Positions 25,913 to 34,911 of a stretch of 64,000 nt of DNA are shown piece by piece; the stretch's first letter is position 1, and the number at the start of each line of letters is the position of its first letter. Position numbers and translations under genes: made by a program. The DNA comes from Arcicella rosea. GTDB taxonomy: Bacteria; Bacteroidota; Bacteroidia; Cytophagales; Spirosomataceae. The stretch lies in assembly GCF_014204325.1 (NCBI RefSeq), contig NZ_JACHKT010000003.1, positions 1-64,000 on the forward strand, written 5' to 3'. The notes beneath the pieces are model-generated. The model did not search any database. It saw only the letters and a list, made by a program, of their open reading frames with translations, and was not told where the DNA came from.

Positions 25913-27218
25913 AAACCACTTCCCCGTACAAATCAAATTCCTCTGCACGATTTACTTTTACGTTGGCAAAATCGCCCAAACGCACATATTGCGTAGCAGG
26001 AACTAATACTTCGTTATCCACTTCTGGCGAGTCGAATTGTGTTCTTCCGATAAAATATCCACCTTCTTTTCTGTCGAATAATACTTTGTAAGTATTCCCG
26101 ATTCTGTTTTGGTTCAATTCCATCGAAATATCTTGTTGTAAAGCCATAATTTCGTCGGCACGCTCTTGTTTTACTTCCGCAGGTACATCATCTTCAAATG
26201 AATGTGAATGCGTATCGTCTTCGTGCGAATAGGTGAAAACACCCAAACGGTCGAAACGCATTTTTTCAACAAATTGATAAGTTTCTTCAAAATCTGCTTC
26301 GGTTTCTCCCGGATGCCCAGAAATTAAAGTCGTTCTCAAAGCAATTTCAGGTACTTTATCACGAATGGCATTGATTAAATCTTCAGTTTTTTCACGAGTA
26401 ATTCCACGACGCATTCTTTTCAATACTTCCGAAGAACCACTTTGTAAAGGCATATCCAAGTACTTGCAAATGTTTGGATATTTTGCCATTGTGTCCAACA
26501 CATCCATCGGGAAACCTGCTGGATAAGCATATTGCAAACGAATCCAATCAAGTCCTTCGATGTCGGCAAATTGCTCTAATAATTCAGAAAGATTACGCTT
26601 TTTATAAATATCTAATCCGTAATAAGTTAAATCTTGGGCAATTAGAATCAATTCTTTTGTGCCACGTTTTACTAAAGATTTTGCTTCAACGACCAAATCT
26701 TCAATAGAACGAGAAACATGTCCGCCACGCATCAAAGGAATAGCACAGAATGAACAAGGACGGTCGCAACCTTCCGCAATTTTCAAATATGCATAATGCG
26801 TTGGCGTAGTCAATAAACGCTCGCCAATCAATTCGTGCTTGTAGTCTGCTTTTAGTGTTTTTAGCAAACGAGGTAATTCGTTTGTGCCAAAAAAAGCATC
26901 AACGGCTGGAATTTCAGCCTCTAATTCATCTTTATAGCGATGCGACAAACAGCCCGTAACGTACAATTTATCAATAATGCCAGATTCTTTGGCATCTACG
27001 TATCTCAAAATTGTATCAATAGATTCTTGTTTGGCATTATCAATAAATCCACAAGTATTTACAATCACAACGTTGGCATCGTCCTTTTTAGATTCATGCG
27101 TAACATTCATGCCATTGCCTTTCAATTGCGTATAAATTACTTCTGAATCCACCAAGTTTTTACTACAACCCAGCGTTACGATATTTACTTTATTCTTACG
27201 TAATGTTTTAGTTTTCAT
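25908..27218 (-). CDS. rimO: Ribosomal protein S12 methylthiotransferase
   Basis: A 436-aa MiaB/RimO-family radical-SAM enzyme; it adds a methylthio group to the conserved Asp of ribosomal protein S12. The N-terminal 4Fe-4S ligands are C18, C56 and C90 and the radical-SAM triad is C151-x3-C155-x2-C158 (GCDRPCSFCAIP). A C-terminal TRAM domain follows. The opening V-T-L-G-C-S-K-N-L-V-D-S-E is RimO-type rather than MiaB-type. I start at the Met at 27216-27218; the 23 residues before it do not belong to the family. Confidence 0.95.
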   Translation of the reverse strand: MKTKTLRKNKVNIVTLGCSKNLVDSEVIYTQLKGNGMNVTHESKKDDANVVIVNTCGFIDNAKQESIDTILRYVDAKESGIIDKLYVTGCLSHRYKDELEAEIPAVDAFFGTNELPRLLKTLKADYKHELIGERLLTTPTHYAYLKIAEGCDRPCSFCAIPLMRGGHVSRSIEDLVVEAKSLVKRGTKELILIAQDLTYYGLDIYKKRNLSELLEQFADIEGLDWIRLQYAYPAGFPMDVLDTMAKYPNICKYLDMPLQSGSSEVLKRMRRGITREKTEDLINAIRDKVPEIALRTTLISGHPGETEADFEETYQFVEKMRFDRLGVFTYSHEDDTHSHSFEDDVPAEVKQERADEIMALQQDISMELNQNRIGNTYKVLFDRKEGGYFIGRTQFDSPEVDNEVLVPATQYVRLGDFANVKVNRAEEFDLYGEVVS

Positions 27219-27435
27219 TTCAAGAAGCCCAAATGCTGATGGGAAATTTTTAATTAGCCTGCAATTTACAACAAAATTTTTCAGCATTCAGCTTTGAAGA
27301 GAAGCCTTCGCTTTTTTCTTTTGAAGTGATGGCGTAGAAACGTTTAAATCAATTGTAGAATTTACTTTTATTTCTATTGAAAGCTCTAACTTTGTTGTTC
27401 AAAAATAAAGAATCATACTTTTTGTGACTGAATTG

Positions 27436-27481
27436 GCTTGTTAATTTTCAAATTAACATATCCTCAAATTTTCAAATTATT
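27436..27481. repeat. Word-repeat arm (AATTTGA type), one-sided
   Basis: TTAATTTTCAAATTAAC and CCTCAAATTTTCAAATTA are right-arm words of the family at 25797-25912. They end 4 nt before the start codon of the small gene at 27485. The matching left arm is not evident in 27219-27435, where I see no gene. Confidence 0.5.
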
Positions 27482-27484
27482 TAT

Positions 27485-27700
27485 ATGGATTTCAATTTCA
27501 AACAATATCATGTACGTTCAATCAACGCCGCTTCAGCAGAAGAGCGTGCAGCCATCAATCAAGAATTAAAAGATTTTTATGCTTCCTTGAATGAAGAAGA
27601 TAAAAAAACTTTCAATGCTCAATTACAAACTTTTATTGCCAGAGAAATGGGACGCTTGAAAACGGATTATGAGGCGATTAAGCAGGGAACGCAGAATTAG
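27485..27700 (+). CDS. Small conserved-looking helical protein
   Basis: A 71-aa hydrophilic protein, predicted mostly helical (MDFNFKQYHVRSINAASAEE…AIKQ). Codon use is like neighbouring housekeeping genes and the frame is clean, so I accept it. There is no signal peptide, membrane segment or known motif. A TAACTTTG motif at 27387-27394 could be its promoter. It is convergent with the 27780 gene and separated from it by a word-repeat hairpin. Confidence 0.65.
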   Translation: MDFNFKQYHVRSINAASAEERAAINQELKDFYASLNEEDKKTFNAQLQTFIAREMGRLKTDYEAIKQGTQN

Positions 27701-27779
27701 CTGTCGGCTTTGAGCTTTTTTCTTAATATAATGTTCAATAAAAAAAGCTCAAAGCTCACGGCTCAGAGCTTAAAAGCTA
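27699..27779. repeat. Intergenic inverted word-repeat arms (7-nt GCTNTGA type), terminator-like
   Basis: Left words: GCTGTCG, GCTTTGA, GCTTTTTT. Right arm, read on the minus strand: GCTTTTAA, GCTCTGA, GCCGTGA, GCTTTGA, GCTTTTTTT. The pair folds into a stem (CTTTGAGCTTTTTT with AAAAAAGCTCAAAG) that can terminate both convergent genes. It fills the spacer from stop codon to stop codon. Confidence 0.7.
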
Positions 27780-28586
27780 TTAAAAATCATAACTAACTGA
27801 TACTCCTGATACATTGGCTCTTGAAGATGGAATTCGTGGCTTTATTAAGGAATCAGATGAGCCGAAGTTAATTCGTTCATAACGAACTTTGATGGTTAAT
27901 TTTTTAATTTTTGCACCAATTTCAACAGCAGGAGAAAGTTGTCCTTTTAAATCTATTTCTGAATTAGGTGAATTGAGATTTTTTTCGTCTAACTTTAACT
28001 TAGAAATAAGGGGATAACTTCCTGAGATTCTTAGTGTAAGTTTTACTTTAGACTTGGTCGAGTAATTCAATTTTGCTCCAAAAGATGGTGAAAGAAATTT
28101 ATATTTTTCTTCTACTAATAAAGGACTTCCTTCTGTGCCATAGTCGGTAGTACGATTCCAAATCTTCCCTTCTAATCCTAAAAAAGGCTCAATACTTATG
28201 TTTGAACTATCTCTTAATTTAAAAGGTATTCCAACATCTGCGTTGATAAAGCCACCACTGTATGTAGTTTTTGGCGTTGCAGTTACAACACCTTGATTAG
28301 TACCGAATTTATCGTAACTAGCATAAAAAGCCGCTGGATTTGATGGAGTCAAAACACTTGCTCCGATTGTTTTGAAGAATGCTGAACTAAGTGTGATATT
28401 TACTTTTTTACTTGGCTGAAGTTTAAGGTCGATGCCAAATTGACCAACCGTATTTTTCTCTAACCAGTCAATATTTTTGATTGAACCTGTTGGAGAAATA
28501 GTAATAAATTTGAGACTATCAGATTGAGCCCTTACACCTAAAGATGTAGCGCATAAGATGATGGTTAAATGTATAAATCGTTTCAT
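27780..28586 (-). CDS. Predicted outer-membrane beta-barrel protein
   Basis: A 268-aa exported protein. The Met at 28584-28586 is the best start because a proper signal peptide follows (MKRFIHLTIILCATSLGVRA); the longer frame puts it 17 residues inside. The mature part alternates polar and hydrophobic residues in many short strands and ends in an aromatic residue (V-S-Y-D-F), the usual C-terminal signature of outer-membrane barrels. No named family is recognised. Confidence 0.68.
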   Translation of the reverse strand: MKRFIHLTIILCATSLGVRAQSDSLKFITISPTGSIKNIDWLEKNTVGQFGIDLKLQPSKKVNITLSSAFFKTIGASVLTPSNPAAFYASYDKFGTNQGVVTATPKTTYSGGFINADVGIPFKLRDSSNISIEPFLGLEGKIWNRTTDYGTEGSPLLVEEKYKFLSPSFGAKLNYSTKSKVKLTLRISGSYPLISKLKLDEKNLNSPNSEIDLKGQLSPAVEIGAKIKKLTIKVRYERINFGSSDSLIKPRIPSSRANVSGVSVSYDF

Positions 28587-28807
28587 AGGACAAGGGCAAT
28601 GATGAAATCTCATTTTCTCAATTATATTCAAACGCAAAATTAATTTTTAAATTGTCAAAATCACGACAATTTAAAATAGTTTTCCCCTGAAAAAATCTTA
28701 AAAAGTCTTAAAATAAGTTGTTAAATAGCGATGAACTTTAAGTTCAAAGCAACAGATTTTGATAATTGATTCCTAAAATCGAGTAAGTAATAAACCTTCA
28801 AATATCA

Positions 28808-30193
28808 TTAATCCTTATCAACAATAGCTTCAATTACTTGCTGAATATTTGTAGGAACATTAGACAAAAAATCATAACCCGTCAAGCGTTCTAATTCATC
28901 TACTGATATTCTATATTTTTTCCAATCTTCCGCTCCTACTGAATTCAGATTGGGCATATTTACTGCAATTACTCTCGTTGTTGTGTTAACTCTCACAGCA
29001 TCTTTGTCGCCAACTGGCAATACTACAATTACTTTCCAAATAGTGGCTGGTACTACAACATTATTATTTTTGCCAATAGTTTTTGTTGTGCCATTTGTTC
29101 CTGTTCCACCTTGTCCGAGCGTTCCTGCTAAAATGTATAATTCATTTCCCTGTTCAAGCAATGTTCTTGTGTATTCTTCTAAATGCTTCCAAATTCCTCT
29201 ATTATTTTCAGGAGCTTGTGGCACCATATTCGTCATGAAAAAAGTTTCTTGGTTTTCTTCAGGGCTGCCATCTCTGTCATCTGAAGGACATAAATGACCT
29301 CTATCAAAGCCTGTATCTGAATAATCTCTCGGATTTACTTGATACCAACCATCTGGCAATGTATTATCGGTACGAAAATTATTCTGACGAGCCGCATCAC
29401 CTTTCCAAGCCTTACTTAAATGCCATGAAACCCAATTCGCAATGTTTTTACTTTTATTATAGGAAAGTGAATAAGATGCTTTTGTCATCAAAAAATTATT
29501 GGGTGAAGAAGTATTTGAAACAGCTTTTGAAGGATTCCCCAAAGCAAGATTGTCATCACGTGTGGGTTTTGAAATCAAAACTATGGGTTCTTGAACAGTA
29601 GTAGAAGTATTGGGCGATTTAACAGTGTTTGAATAAGTAACAACACTAATATCATCAATATTTAAGCGGTTTTCTGTACCATCGGTTTTTCTGATTTCTA
29701 TTCTACTTGGCTTTTTAGTAATTACTTCAAATGTTGCTATTTTTAGTTTTTTATTCGTTGCTTTTATCGCTTTTCCCATTTTCATCCAAGTCTTTCCAGC
29801 GTTGGTTGAAACCCAGAGTTCAAAGCTAGCTTCTTCATCGGTTTGATAAATTCCGTACTTCAGTTTTACTTGCTGAATGCCCGTAGGAATATCAAAATTC
29901 ATTGTCAGTTTAGCCTTTTCTTTCATTCTGACCGACTTTTCTCCATTTTTAGCGTCGTTATCAGAACCTCCAATCATCGCATTATCGAATGTCCATTCTC
30001 CTGATGAAGTACTTACAACATCAATTGCGTAGCTGTTTTTTGAAGCCGTTTCAAACTTTTCAGGAAAATTTTGAGCAACTTTTGTAATAGGTTCTTGAAA
30101 AGATTTTTCAACAGCATACGATGAAGGAACTGACATCGTAAACAAAGACATCATTACGCCAAGGAAAGTTGGAATGGAAGTTTTTCTGAACAT
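28808..30193 (-). CDS. Secreted DNA/RNA non-specific endonuclease
   Basis: A 461-aa exported protein: signal peptide (about 1-28, ending SYA), a beta-sandwich-like region (about 60-190; …YGIYQTDEEASFELWVS…), a Thr/Ser/Asn linker, and a C-terminal NUC1 endonuclease domain (about 225-445). The DRGHLCPS motif near residues 297-304 holds the catalytic His, and N-N-R-G-I-W-K about 35 residues later supplies the Mg2+-binding Asn. It belongs to the Serratia nuclease family and probably degrades extracellular DNA or RNA for nutrients. There is no T9SS domain. It is a single gene. Confidence 0.9.
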   Translation of the reverse strand: MFRKTSIPTFLGVMMSLFTMSVPSSYAVEKSFQEPITKVAQNFPEKFETASKNSYAIDVVSTSSGEWTFDNAMIGGSDNDAKNGEKSVRMKEKAKLTMNFDIPTGIQQVKLKYGIYQTDEEASFELWVSTNAGKTWMKMGKAIKATNKKLKIATFEVITKKPSRIEIRKTDGTENRLNIDDISVVTYSNTVKSPNTSTTVQEPIVLISKPTRDDNLALGNPSKAVSNTSSPNNFLMTKASYSLSYNKSKNIANWVSWHLSKAWKGDAARQNNFRTDNTLPDGWYQVNPRDYSDTGFDRGHLCPSDDRDGSPEENQETFFMTNMVPQAPENNRGIWKHLEEYTRTLLEQGNELYILAGTLGQGGTGTNGTTKTIGKNNNVVVPATIWKVIVVLPVGDKDAVRVNTTTRVIAVNMPNLNSVGAEDWKKYRISVDELERLTGYDFLSNVPTNIQQVIEAIVDKD

Positions 30194-30221
30194 TGTTTTT
30201 GGGAAAAAAATTGTGTGGAAA

Positions 30222-30400
30222 TCGACTTTGGATAATTGTGATTGTTTTCAATTGTGATTGAGTGAATTGTGAATTAGTGATTGTTTTATAATTGTGATTG
30301 AGTGAGTTGTGAATTAATGATTGTTTTCAATTGTGGTTGATTATACTCAAATTTAAAATAATCACTAACTCACTAATTCACAACTCACTCAATCACTCAA
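30222..30400. repeat. Intergenic inverted word-repeat arms (GTGATTGA/GTGAATTA type)
   Basis: The left arm (30228-30345) contains TTGTGATTGAGTGAATTGTG and near copies at about 60-nt spacing. The right arm (30352-30400) is AATCACTAACTCACTAATTC and onward. The arms end exactly at the kdsA stop codon (30401). The vocabulary is the same as at 7896-8100 and around the four-helix-bundle gene at 34.4-34.9 kb. Confidence 0.75.
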
Positions 30401-31210
30401 TTACACCACCGCTTGGCGTACTCGAACGAGTTTTTCTAATAATTCTTCCAATTTATCTAAAGGCAACATATTTGCTCCATCAGATTTTGCGATTGCTGGA
30501 TTTGGATGCGTTTCGATAAAAATTCCATCAGCACCAACTGCAATGGCTGCTTTGGCAATGGTTTCAATCATTTTTGGTTGTCCGCCAGTTACGCCCGAAG
30601 TTTGGTTGGGTCTTTGTAAAGAGTGCGTGCAATCCATCACCACAGGTACTCCATGTGCTTGCATTTCAGGGATGTTACGATAATCCACGACTAAATCGCC
30701 ATAACCAAAAGAATTTCCACGGTCTGTTAAAAATACTTGTGCCGAAGGATTTTCGTGAAGGATTTTTTCAACAGCAAACTTCATGGAAACGCCTGCCATA
30801 AATTGCCCTTTTTTGATATTTACCGCTTTGCCAGTACGAGCAGCCGCAGCCAATAAGTCTGTTTGGCGACATAAAAAAGCAGGAATTTGCAACACATCAA
30901 CGTACTTCGCTGCCATTTCCGCTTCTTGAGATTCGTGAATATCCGTAACCGTAGGCAAATCGTAATGATTGCCAATTTCTTGTAAAATTTCCAAAGCAGT
31001 AATATCGCCAATCCCTGTAAAAGAGTCTAATTTAGTACGATTTGCCTTGCGATACGAACCTTTAAAAATGTAAGGAATGCCAAATTGGTCAGTAATTCCT
31101 TTAATTTTTTCGGCAATTTCAAAAGCCAAATCACGGCTTTCAATGGCACAACTTCCTGCCATCAAGAAGAAATTATTGTTTTCGGTATGTTTTAATTTTG
31201 GGATGTTCAT
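30401..31210 (-). CDS. kdsA: 3-deoxy-8-phosphooctulonate (KDO-8-P) synthase
   Basis: A 269-aa enzyme that condenses phosphoenolpyruvate with arabinose 5-phosphate to give KDO 8-phosphate for LPS. Landmarks are A-G-S-C-A-I-E-S-R-D near the start, I-F-K-G-S-Y-R-K-A-N-R-T, L-C-R-Q-T-D-L-L, D-R-G-N-S-F-G-Y and D-C-T-H-S-L-Q-R-P-N. The length is normal. Cys in G-S-C-A raises the possibility of a metal-dependent form, which I cannot settle. It follows murB by 12 bp; both supply the cell envelope. Confidence 0.96.
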   Translation of the reverse strand: MNIPKLKHTENNNFFLMAGSCAIESRDLAFEIAEKIKGITDQFGIPYIFKGSYRKANRTKLDSFTGIGDITALEILQEIGNHYDLPTVTDIHESQEAEMAAKYVDVLQIPAFLCRQTDLLAAAARTGKAVNIKKGQFMAGVSMKFAVEKILHENPSAQVFLTDRGNSFGYGDLVVDYRNIPEMQAHGVPVVMDCTHSLQRPNQTSGVTGGQPKMIETIAKAAIAVGADGIFIETHPNPAIAKSDGANMLPLDKLEELLEKLVRVRQAVV

Positions 31211-31222
31211 TCTTGAGATGTT

Positions 31223-32239
31223 TTATATATAATTTACTTCTGGACTCAATTTAATACCAAATTTATCCAGTACTGATTGCTGTACTTTTTCGGCTAGTTT
31301 CTTGATTTCGTTGCCATTTCCTCCACCATAATTCACTAAAACCAAAGCCTGACGAGCATGAACGCCAATTTGTCCATCTCTAAAACCTTTCCACCCCGCT
31401 TGCTCTATTAACCACCCTGCTGGTACTTTTACGGTCGTTTCGTTGATTGGGTAACTTGGTAAAGTAGGAAAAGATTCGATTAAGGTTTTGTATTGTCCAA
31501 GTGGAATTTCTGGATTTTTGAAAAAACTTCCCGAATTACCAATTTCGGCTGGGTCTGGCAATTTACTTCTACGAATTGAAATGACGGCATCGCTTATGGC
31601 TTTGATTGAAAGTGCTGTCACATTCATTTCTGCTAACGTTTTTTGAATATCACCATAAGCAGTTTTGAAAGTTGCTATTTTATTCAAATGAAAAGTAACG
31701 GATGTTGTTACATATTTTCCTTTCAAAGAATGTTTAAAAATACTTTCCCGATAACCAAACTGACAAGCTGCTAAACTGAATGTTTCTATTTCAAGCGTTT
31801 CCAGATTAAGTGCTTGCAATTCCTGAAAAACATCTTTGATTTCTACGCCATAAGCACCAATATTTTGCATCGGTGCAGCACCAACAGTTCCTGGAATTAA
31901 AGAAAGATTTTCAATACCTGCATAATTGTTTTCAACACAATACATTACAAAATGATGCCAAATTTCGCCTGCTCCCGCTTTAATATAGACTGTATTTTCG
32001 TCTTCAAAAACTTTTTCAACTCCTTTTAAGGCAATTTTTATCACCAATCCTTCGTAATTCTTGGTAAGTAGCAAATTACTTCCGCCTCCTAAAAACAATT
32101 TATCAAGGTTCTTGAAATCAGGATTTTGGAGAATATCTTTCAGTTCTTCAACAGTATTTACTTCAACAAAATATTGTGCAGAAGCTTCCAGACCAAAAGT
32201 ATTGAAGGGTTTTAAAGAAATATTTTGTTGAATATTCAT
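31223..32239 (-). CDS. murB: UDP-N-acetylenolpyruvoylglucosamine reductase
   Basis: A 338-aa FAD enzyme, second step of UDP-MurNAc synthesis. I start at the Met at 32237-32239 (MNIQQNISLKPFNTFG), the standard MurB opening; the upstream 18 residues belong to the leader. N-T-F-G, G-G-G-S-N-L-L, L-I-P-G-T-V-G-A-A-P-M-Q-N-I-G-A-Y-G and Y-R-x-S-x-F are family motifs, and G-S-F-F-K-N-P holds the catalytic Ser of type I MurB. It is transcribed with kdsA from a good promoter 52 nt upstream. Confidence 0.95.
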   Translation of the reverse strand: MNIQQNISLKPFNTFGLEASAQYFVEVNTVEELKDILQNPDFKNLDKLFLGGGSNLLLTKNYEGLVIKIALKGVEKVFEDENTVYIKAGAGEIWHHFVMYCVENNYAGIENLSLIPGTVGAAPMQNIGAYGVEIKDVFQELQALNLETLEIETFSLAACQFGYRESIFKHSLKGKYVTTSVTFHLNKIATFKTAYGDIQKTLAEMNVTALSIKAISDAVISIRRSKLPDPAEIGNSGSFFKNPEIPLGQYKTLIESFPTLPSYPINETTVKVPAGWLIEQAGWKGFRDGQIGVHARQALVLVNYGGGNGNEIKKLAEKVQQSVLDKFGIKLSPEVNYI

Positions 32240-32290
32240 GGGGTTTTTAGAAATCAAAAAATCAGAATTAAGGATACTCAATAGCGGAAA

Positions 32291-32319
32291 CAAAGTTACA
32301 ATGAAAAAGGATATTTCAA
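32291..32319 (-). promoter_or_regulatory. Promoter of murB-kdsA
   Basis: On the minus strand, TTG (32317-32319), an 18-nt spacer, then TAACTTTG (32291-32298), a close match to the Bacteroidota -33/-7 consensus. The expected 5' leader is about 45 nt. Confidence 0.6.
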
Positions 32320-32336
32320 GTTTTTGTCAAAAATTG

Positions 32337-32344
32337 TATCTTTG
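32337..32344 (+). promoter_or_regulatory. Candidate -7 element of the SPOR lipoprotein gene
   Basis: TATCTTTG matches TAnnTTTG, 54 nt before the ATG at 32398, back to back with the murB promoter. The -33 box is imperfect (TTTC). Confidence 0.42.
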
Positions 32345-32397
32345 ATGAATACTTCTTTTCAAGCCACCAAAAGTCTATCTGAAAAACACAATTTTAT

Positions 32398-32973
32398 ATG
32401 CAACGCTTTCTTTTTATTTGTTTGTCCATATTTTTAGTAACCCTAAGTGCTTGTTCCCCCAAGGTCGTTTCTAGCAAAAGTTCCACTACTTCTGCTAGTA
32501 CAAAGTCATCTCACAAAAAAATAGATAAAATTTACGAAGAAGATTTATCGCAATATTTGCCAAAATATAAACAGCTAAACGAGGCAAATGATACGCTGAA
32601 TGCTCCGAAAAAAAATACAAAAAAGGCTTATTTAACCGAAGAGCCAATGCACATCAACAAAAAGCTAGATGCTATTTTAGATACGATTTCGCTAAAGAAC
32701 AAAAGTATTCGTTACGCAAATGGTTTCAGAATTCAGATTTATGTAGGAAATGACAGAAAAGCCGCTGATGATGCCAAGATTTATACTTACCAAACATATC
32801 CAGAAATATATCCCTATCTTAGCTATCAGCAACCGATTTATAAAGTAAAAATTGGCGATTTTTTAAATAGAATGGATGCAGAAAGGTACTTTTTAACAAT
32901 AAAAGATTACTATCCTTCTGCAATGATTTTGCCTGATAGAGTAGAGATTAAAAGAGGAATATTAGTGAAATAG
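32398..32973 (+). CDS. Lipoprotein with C-terminal SPOR domain
   Basis: A 191-aa protein with a lipoprotein signal (MQRFLFICLSIFLVTLSAC, Cys at residue 19), a Ser/Thr/Lys-rich linker (about 22-45) and a C-terminal SPOR-like domain (about 107-185). F-R-I-Q-I-Y-V-G-N opens the domain and Y-K-V-K-I-G-D-F-L-N-R-M-D-A-E-R-Y is its second half. SPOR domains bind denuded glycan strands of peptidoglycan, often at division sites. The gene is next to murB but divergent, with its own promoter motif. Confidence 0.83.
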   Translation: MQRFLFICLSIFLVTLSACSPKVVSSKSSTTSASTKSSHKKIDKIYEEDLSQYLPKYKQLNEANDTLNAPKKNTKKAYLTEEPMHINKKLDAILDTISLKNKSIRYANGFRIQIYVGNDRKAADDAKIYTYQTYPEIYPYLSYQQPIYKVKIGDFLNRMDAERYFLTIKDYYPSAMILPDRVEIKRGILVK

Positions 32974-32979
32974 TGTAAG

Positions 32980-33016
32980 AATTTGGTTTATTAGTTTTGG
33001 GGTTTAGTATTTTTGT
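32980..33016. repeat. Possible word-repeat arm (GTTTATTA/GTTTTGG type)
   Basis: GAATTTG, GTTTATTA, GTTTTGG, GGTTTA, GTATTTTT are phased like the left arms elsewhere, beginning just after the stop codon at 32973. No inverted partner is evident in the rest of the 247-bp spacer, which otherwise shows nothing. Confidence 0.35.
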
Positions 33017-33220
33017 GAGCATCAGCTTTTGCAAAATTTAACTCAAAATATGTGACTTTTATTAAGTAATGACCTTGAAAAGTCTATTTAAACGGTACAA
33101 AACCTCAATATTCTTGATAAATATTAATTACATTTGAAGGATTTGAATGTAGAGAAATATTATTATCTCATATAATTTCAACCAAAAAAGAATACTTATC
33201 CAAATAACAATTATTTAACC

Positions 33221-34366
33221 ATGGAAAAAATCAAAGTCGGCGTAGTCGGAACTGGGTTTATTGGGCCTGCTCATATTGAGGCATTAAGAAGACTTCCAAA
33301 TGTAGAAGTAACAGCACTTTGTGAAGTAAATATTGAATTAGCGACTGCCAAGGCTGCACAATTGGGAATCGAGCGTCCTTGTACGTTTGAACAACTGTTG
33401 GCGATGGAAGATATTGCTTGTGTGCATATTTGTACGCCTAACTTCTTGCACTACTCACAATCAAAAGCAGCTTTATTGGCTGGCAAGCACGTAGTTTGTG
33501 AAAAACCATTAGCAAAAGATTTACATGAAGCAGAAGAATTGGTTGCTTTAGCAAAAGAAACTGGTTTGGTGAATGCGGTTCACTTCAACTTACGCTATTA
33601 TCCTTTGGTTCGCCAAATGAAAACGATGCGTGAAAAAGGTGATTTAGGAGATGTTTACTCCGTAATTGGTTCTTATTTACAAGACTGGTTATTCTATGAA
33701 ACTGATTATAACTGGCGTTTAGAACCAGATAAATCTGGCGATTCTCGTGCGATTGCAGATATTGGTTCACACTTAATGGACATTATCGAGTACATCACTG
33801 GCTTGAAAACGGTTGAAGTAATGGCGGATTTCAATACCATTCACAAAACTCGTAAAAAGCCATTGAAACCAGTAGAAACGTATTCGGGCAAAATGCTTCA
33901 ACCAGAAGATTATGCAGATGTAACAATTACTACTGAAGACCATGCCAACGTTTTATTACGTTTTGATAATGGAAACCGTGGTTCGGTAACAGTTTCTCAA
34001 GTTTCGGCTGGACGTAAAAACCAATTGAAATTAGAAATTTCTGGAGGCAAGAAAACATTTGCGTTCAACTCAGAAGCACCAAACGAAATCTGGATTGGTA
34101 ATCGTGATGGCTACAACCAATCATTAATGCGTGACCCTTCTTTGGCGTACCCAGAAGCAAGTGCATTGATGACATTCCCAGGTGGACACAATGAAGGCTT
34201 CCCTGATACTTCAAAACAATTATTCAAAGAAGTATATGCAGCCGTTGCCGCTGGCAAACAACCAGAAAATCCAAGCTATCCAACTTTTGCAGACGGTTAT
34301 AGAGAATTATTAATCTGCGAAAGAATCCTCGATAGCCACAGAAGCCAAAGCTGGGTGAAGGTATAA
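33221..34366 (+). CDS. Gfo/Idh/MocA family oxidoreductase
   Basis: A 381-aa NAD(P)-dependent oxidoreductase. The Rossmann nucleotide loop V-G-V-V-G-T-G-F-I-G-P-A-H is at residues 7-19. Catalytic-domain motifs are V-C-E-K-P-L-A-K-D (the E-K-P Lys) and I-G-S-H-L-M-D (His). It probably oxidises a sugar or inositol derivative. The next metabolic gene, a sugar isomerase/epimerase 550 bp away on the same strand, suggests one catabolic step pair, now separated by the four-helix-bundle cassette. Confidence 0.92.
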   Translation: MEKIKVGVVGTGFIGPAHIEALRRLPNVEVTALCEVNIELATAKAAQLGIERPCTFEQLLAMEDIACVHICTPNFLHYSQSKAALLAGKHVVCEKPLAKDLHEAEELVALAKETGLVNAVHFNLRYYPLVRQMKTMREKGDLGDVYSVIGSYLQDWLFYETDYNWRLEPDKSGDSRAIADIGSHLMDIIEYITGLKTVEVMADFNTIHKTRKKPLKPVETYSGKMLQPEDYADVTITTEDHANVLLRFDNGNRGSVTVSQVSAGRKNQLKLEISGGKKTFAFNSEAPNEIWIGNRDGYNQSLMRDPSLAYPEASALMTFPGGHNEGFPDTSKQLFKEVYAAVAAGKQPENPSYPTFADGYRELLICERILDSHRSQSWVKV

Positions 34367-34370
34367 TATT

Positions 34371-34417
34371 TAGTGAATGAGTGATTGGTGATTGAGTGAT
34401 TGACTTAATCACCAATC
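34371..34417 (+). repeat. GTGATTG word hairpin, left of the four-helix-bundle gene
   Basis: GATTGGTGATT (34383-34393) pairs perfectly with AATCACCAATC (34407-34417), 13-nt loop. The words GTGAATGA, GTGATTG, GTGATTGA repeat in it. It starts 5 nt after the oxidoreductase stop codon. Confidence 0.7.
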
Positions 34418-34434
34418 TTATTTTACGCCTTAAA

Positions 34435-34827
34435 ATGATGAATACTAACAATTATCTTCCAAAAGATGAGTTTGCTGAACTTATATTTGGACGCATAAAA
34501 GCATTTGGATTACGCTGTATGCCTTTATGTGATGACTTATTTTTAAAAACTGCTTCTGCTAAGAATATCGCCAGACAACTTATTCGTTCATCATCTTCTG
34601 CTGTTGCCAACTACAGAGCAGTAAGAAGGGCGAGGAGTAAAAATGAATTCTATGCAAAAATCAGCATAGTCATTGAAGAATTGGATGAAAGTATATTTTG
34701 GTTAGAATATTCCATAGATGCAAAGTTTTATGAAGATATAAAAGTTAGAAGTCTGATTAATGAAGGTTACGAAATTTTAAAAATCCTCGCTAAAGCCAGA
34801 AAAACAGTTAGCGTAAATAATAAATAG
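34435..34827 (+). CDS. Four-helix-bundle protein (S23 / IVS-type, TIGR02436-like)
   Basis: A 130-aa protein from the Met at 34435 (a second Met follows at once; the 13 residues before are translated spacer). The family pattern is clear: F-A-E-L-I-F-G-R-I-K-A-F-G near the start, then A-R-Q-L-I-R-S-S-S-S-A-V-A-N-Y-R-A-V-R-R-A-R-S-K-N-E-F-Y-A-K-I in two stretches, and V-I-E-E-L-D-E-S-I-F-W-L-E. Members lie in 23S rRNA intervening sequences and in dispersed genomic sites, and the fold is shared with the Avd protein of diversity-generating retroelements. The function is unknown. The gene sits between two word-repeat hairpins and splits a sugar-metabolism gene pair. Confidence 0.87.
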   Translation: MMNTNNYLPKDEFAELIFGRIKAFGLRCMPLCDDLFLKTASAKNIARQLIRSSSSAVANYRAVRRARSKNEFYAKISIVIEELDESIFWLEYSIDAKFYEDIKVRSLINEGYEILKILAKARKTVSVNNK

Positions 34828-34852
34828 TAGATAAAATTTGGTAAAGTTTTAA

Positions 34853-34911
34853 TGAGTTGTTGATTGAAATTTTAAAATCACTCAATCACAACTCACTCAA
34901 TCATTCAATAA
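34853..34911 (+). repeat. GTGATTG word hairpin, right of the four-helix-bundle gene
   Basis: TGAGTTGTTGATTGA (34853-34867) pairs with TCAATCACAACTCA (34882-34895) with one bulge. Further words (CTCAATCATTCAAT) run to 6 nt before the next start codon. The words match the left hairpin and can also pair with it across the gene. Confidence 0.7.

Noticed and set aside
34435-34827. Calling a diversity-generating retroelement
   Set aside because: The four-helix protein is Avd-like in fold only; there is no reverse transcriptase or template/variable repeat pair in the window.
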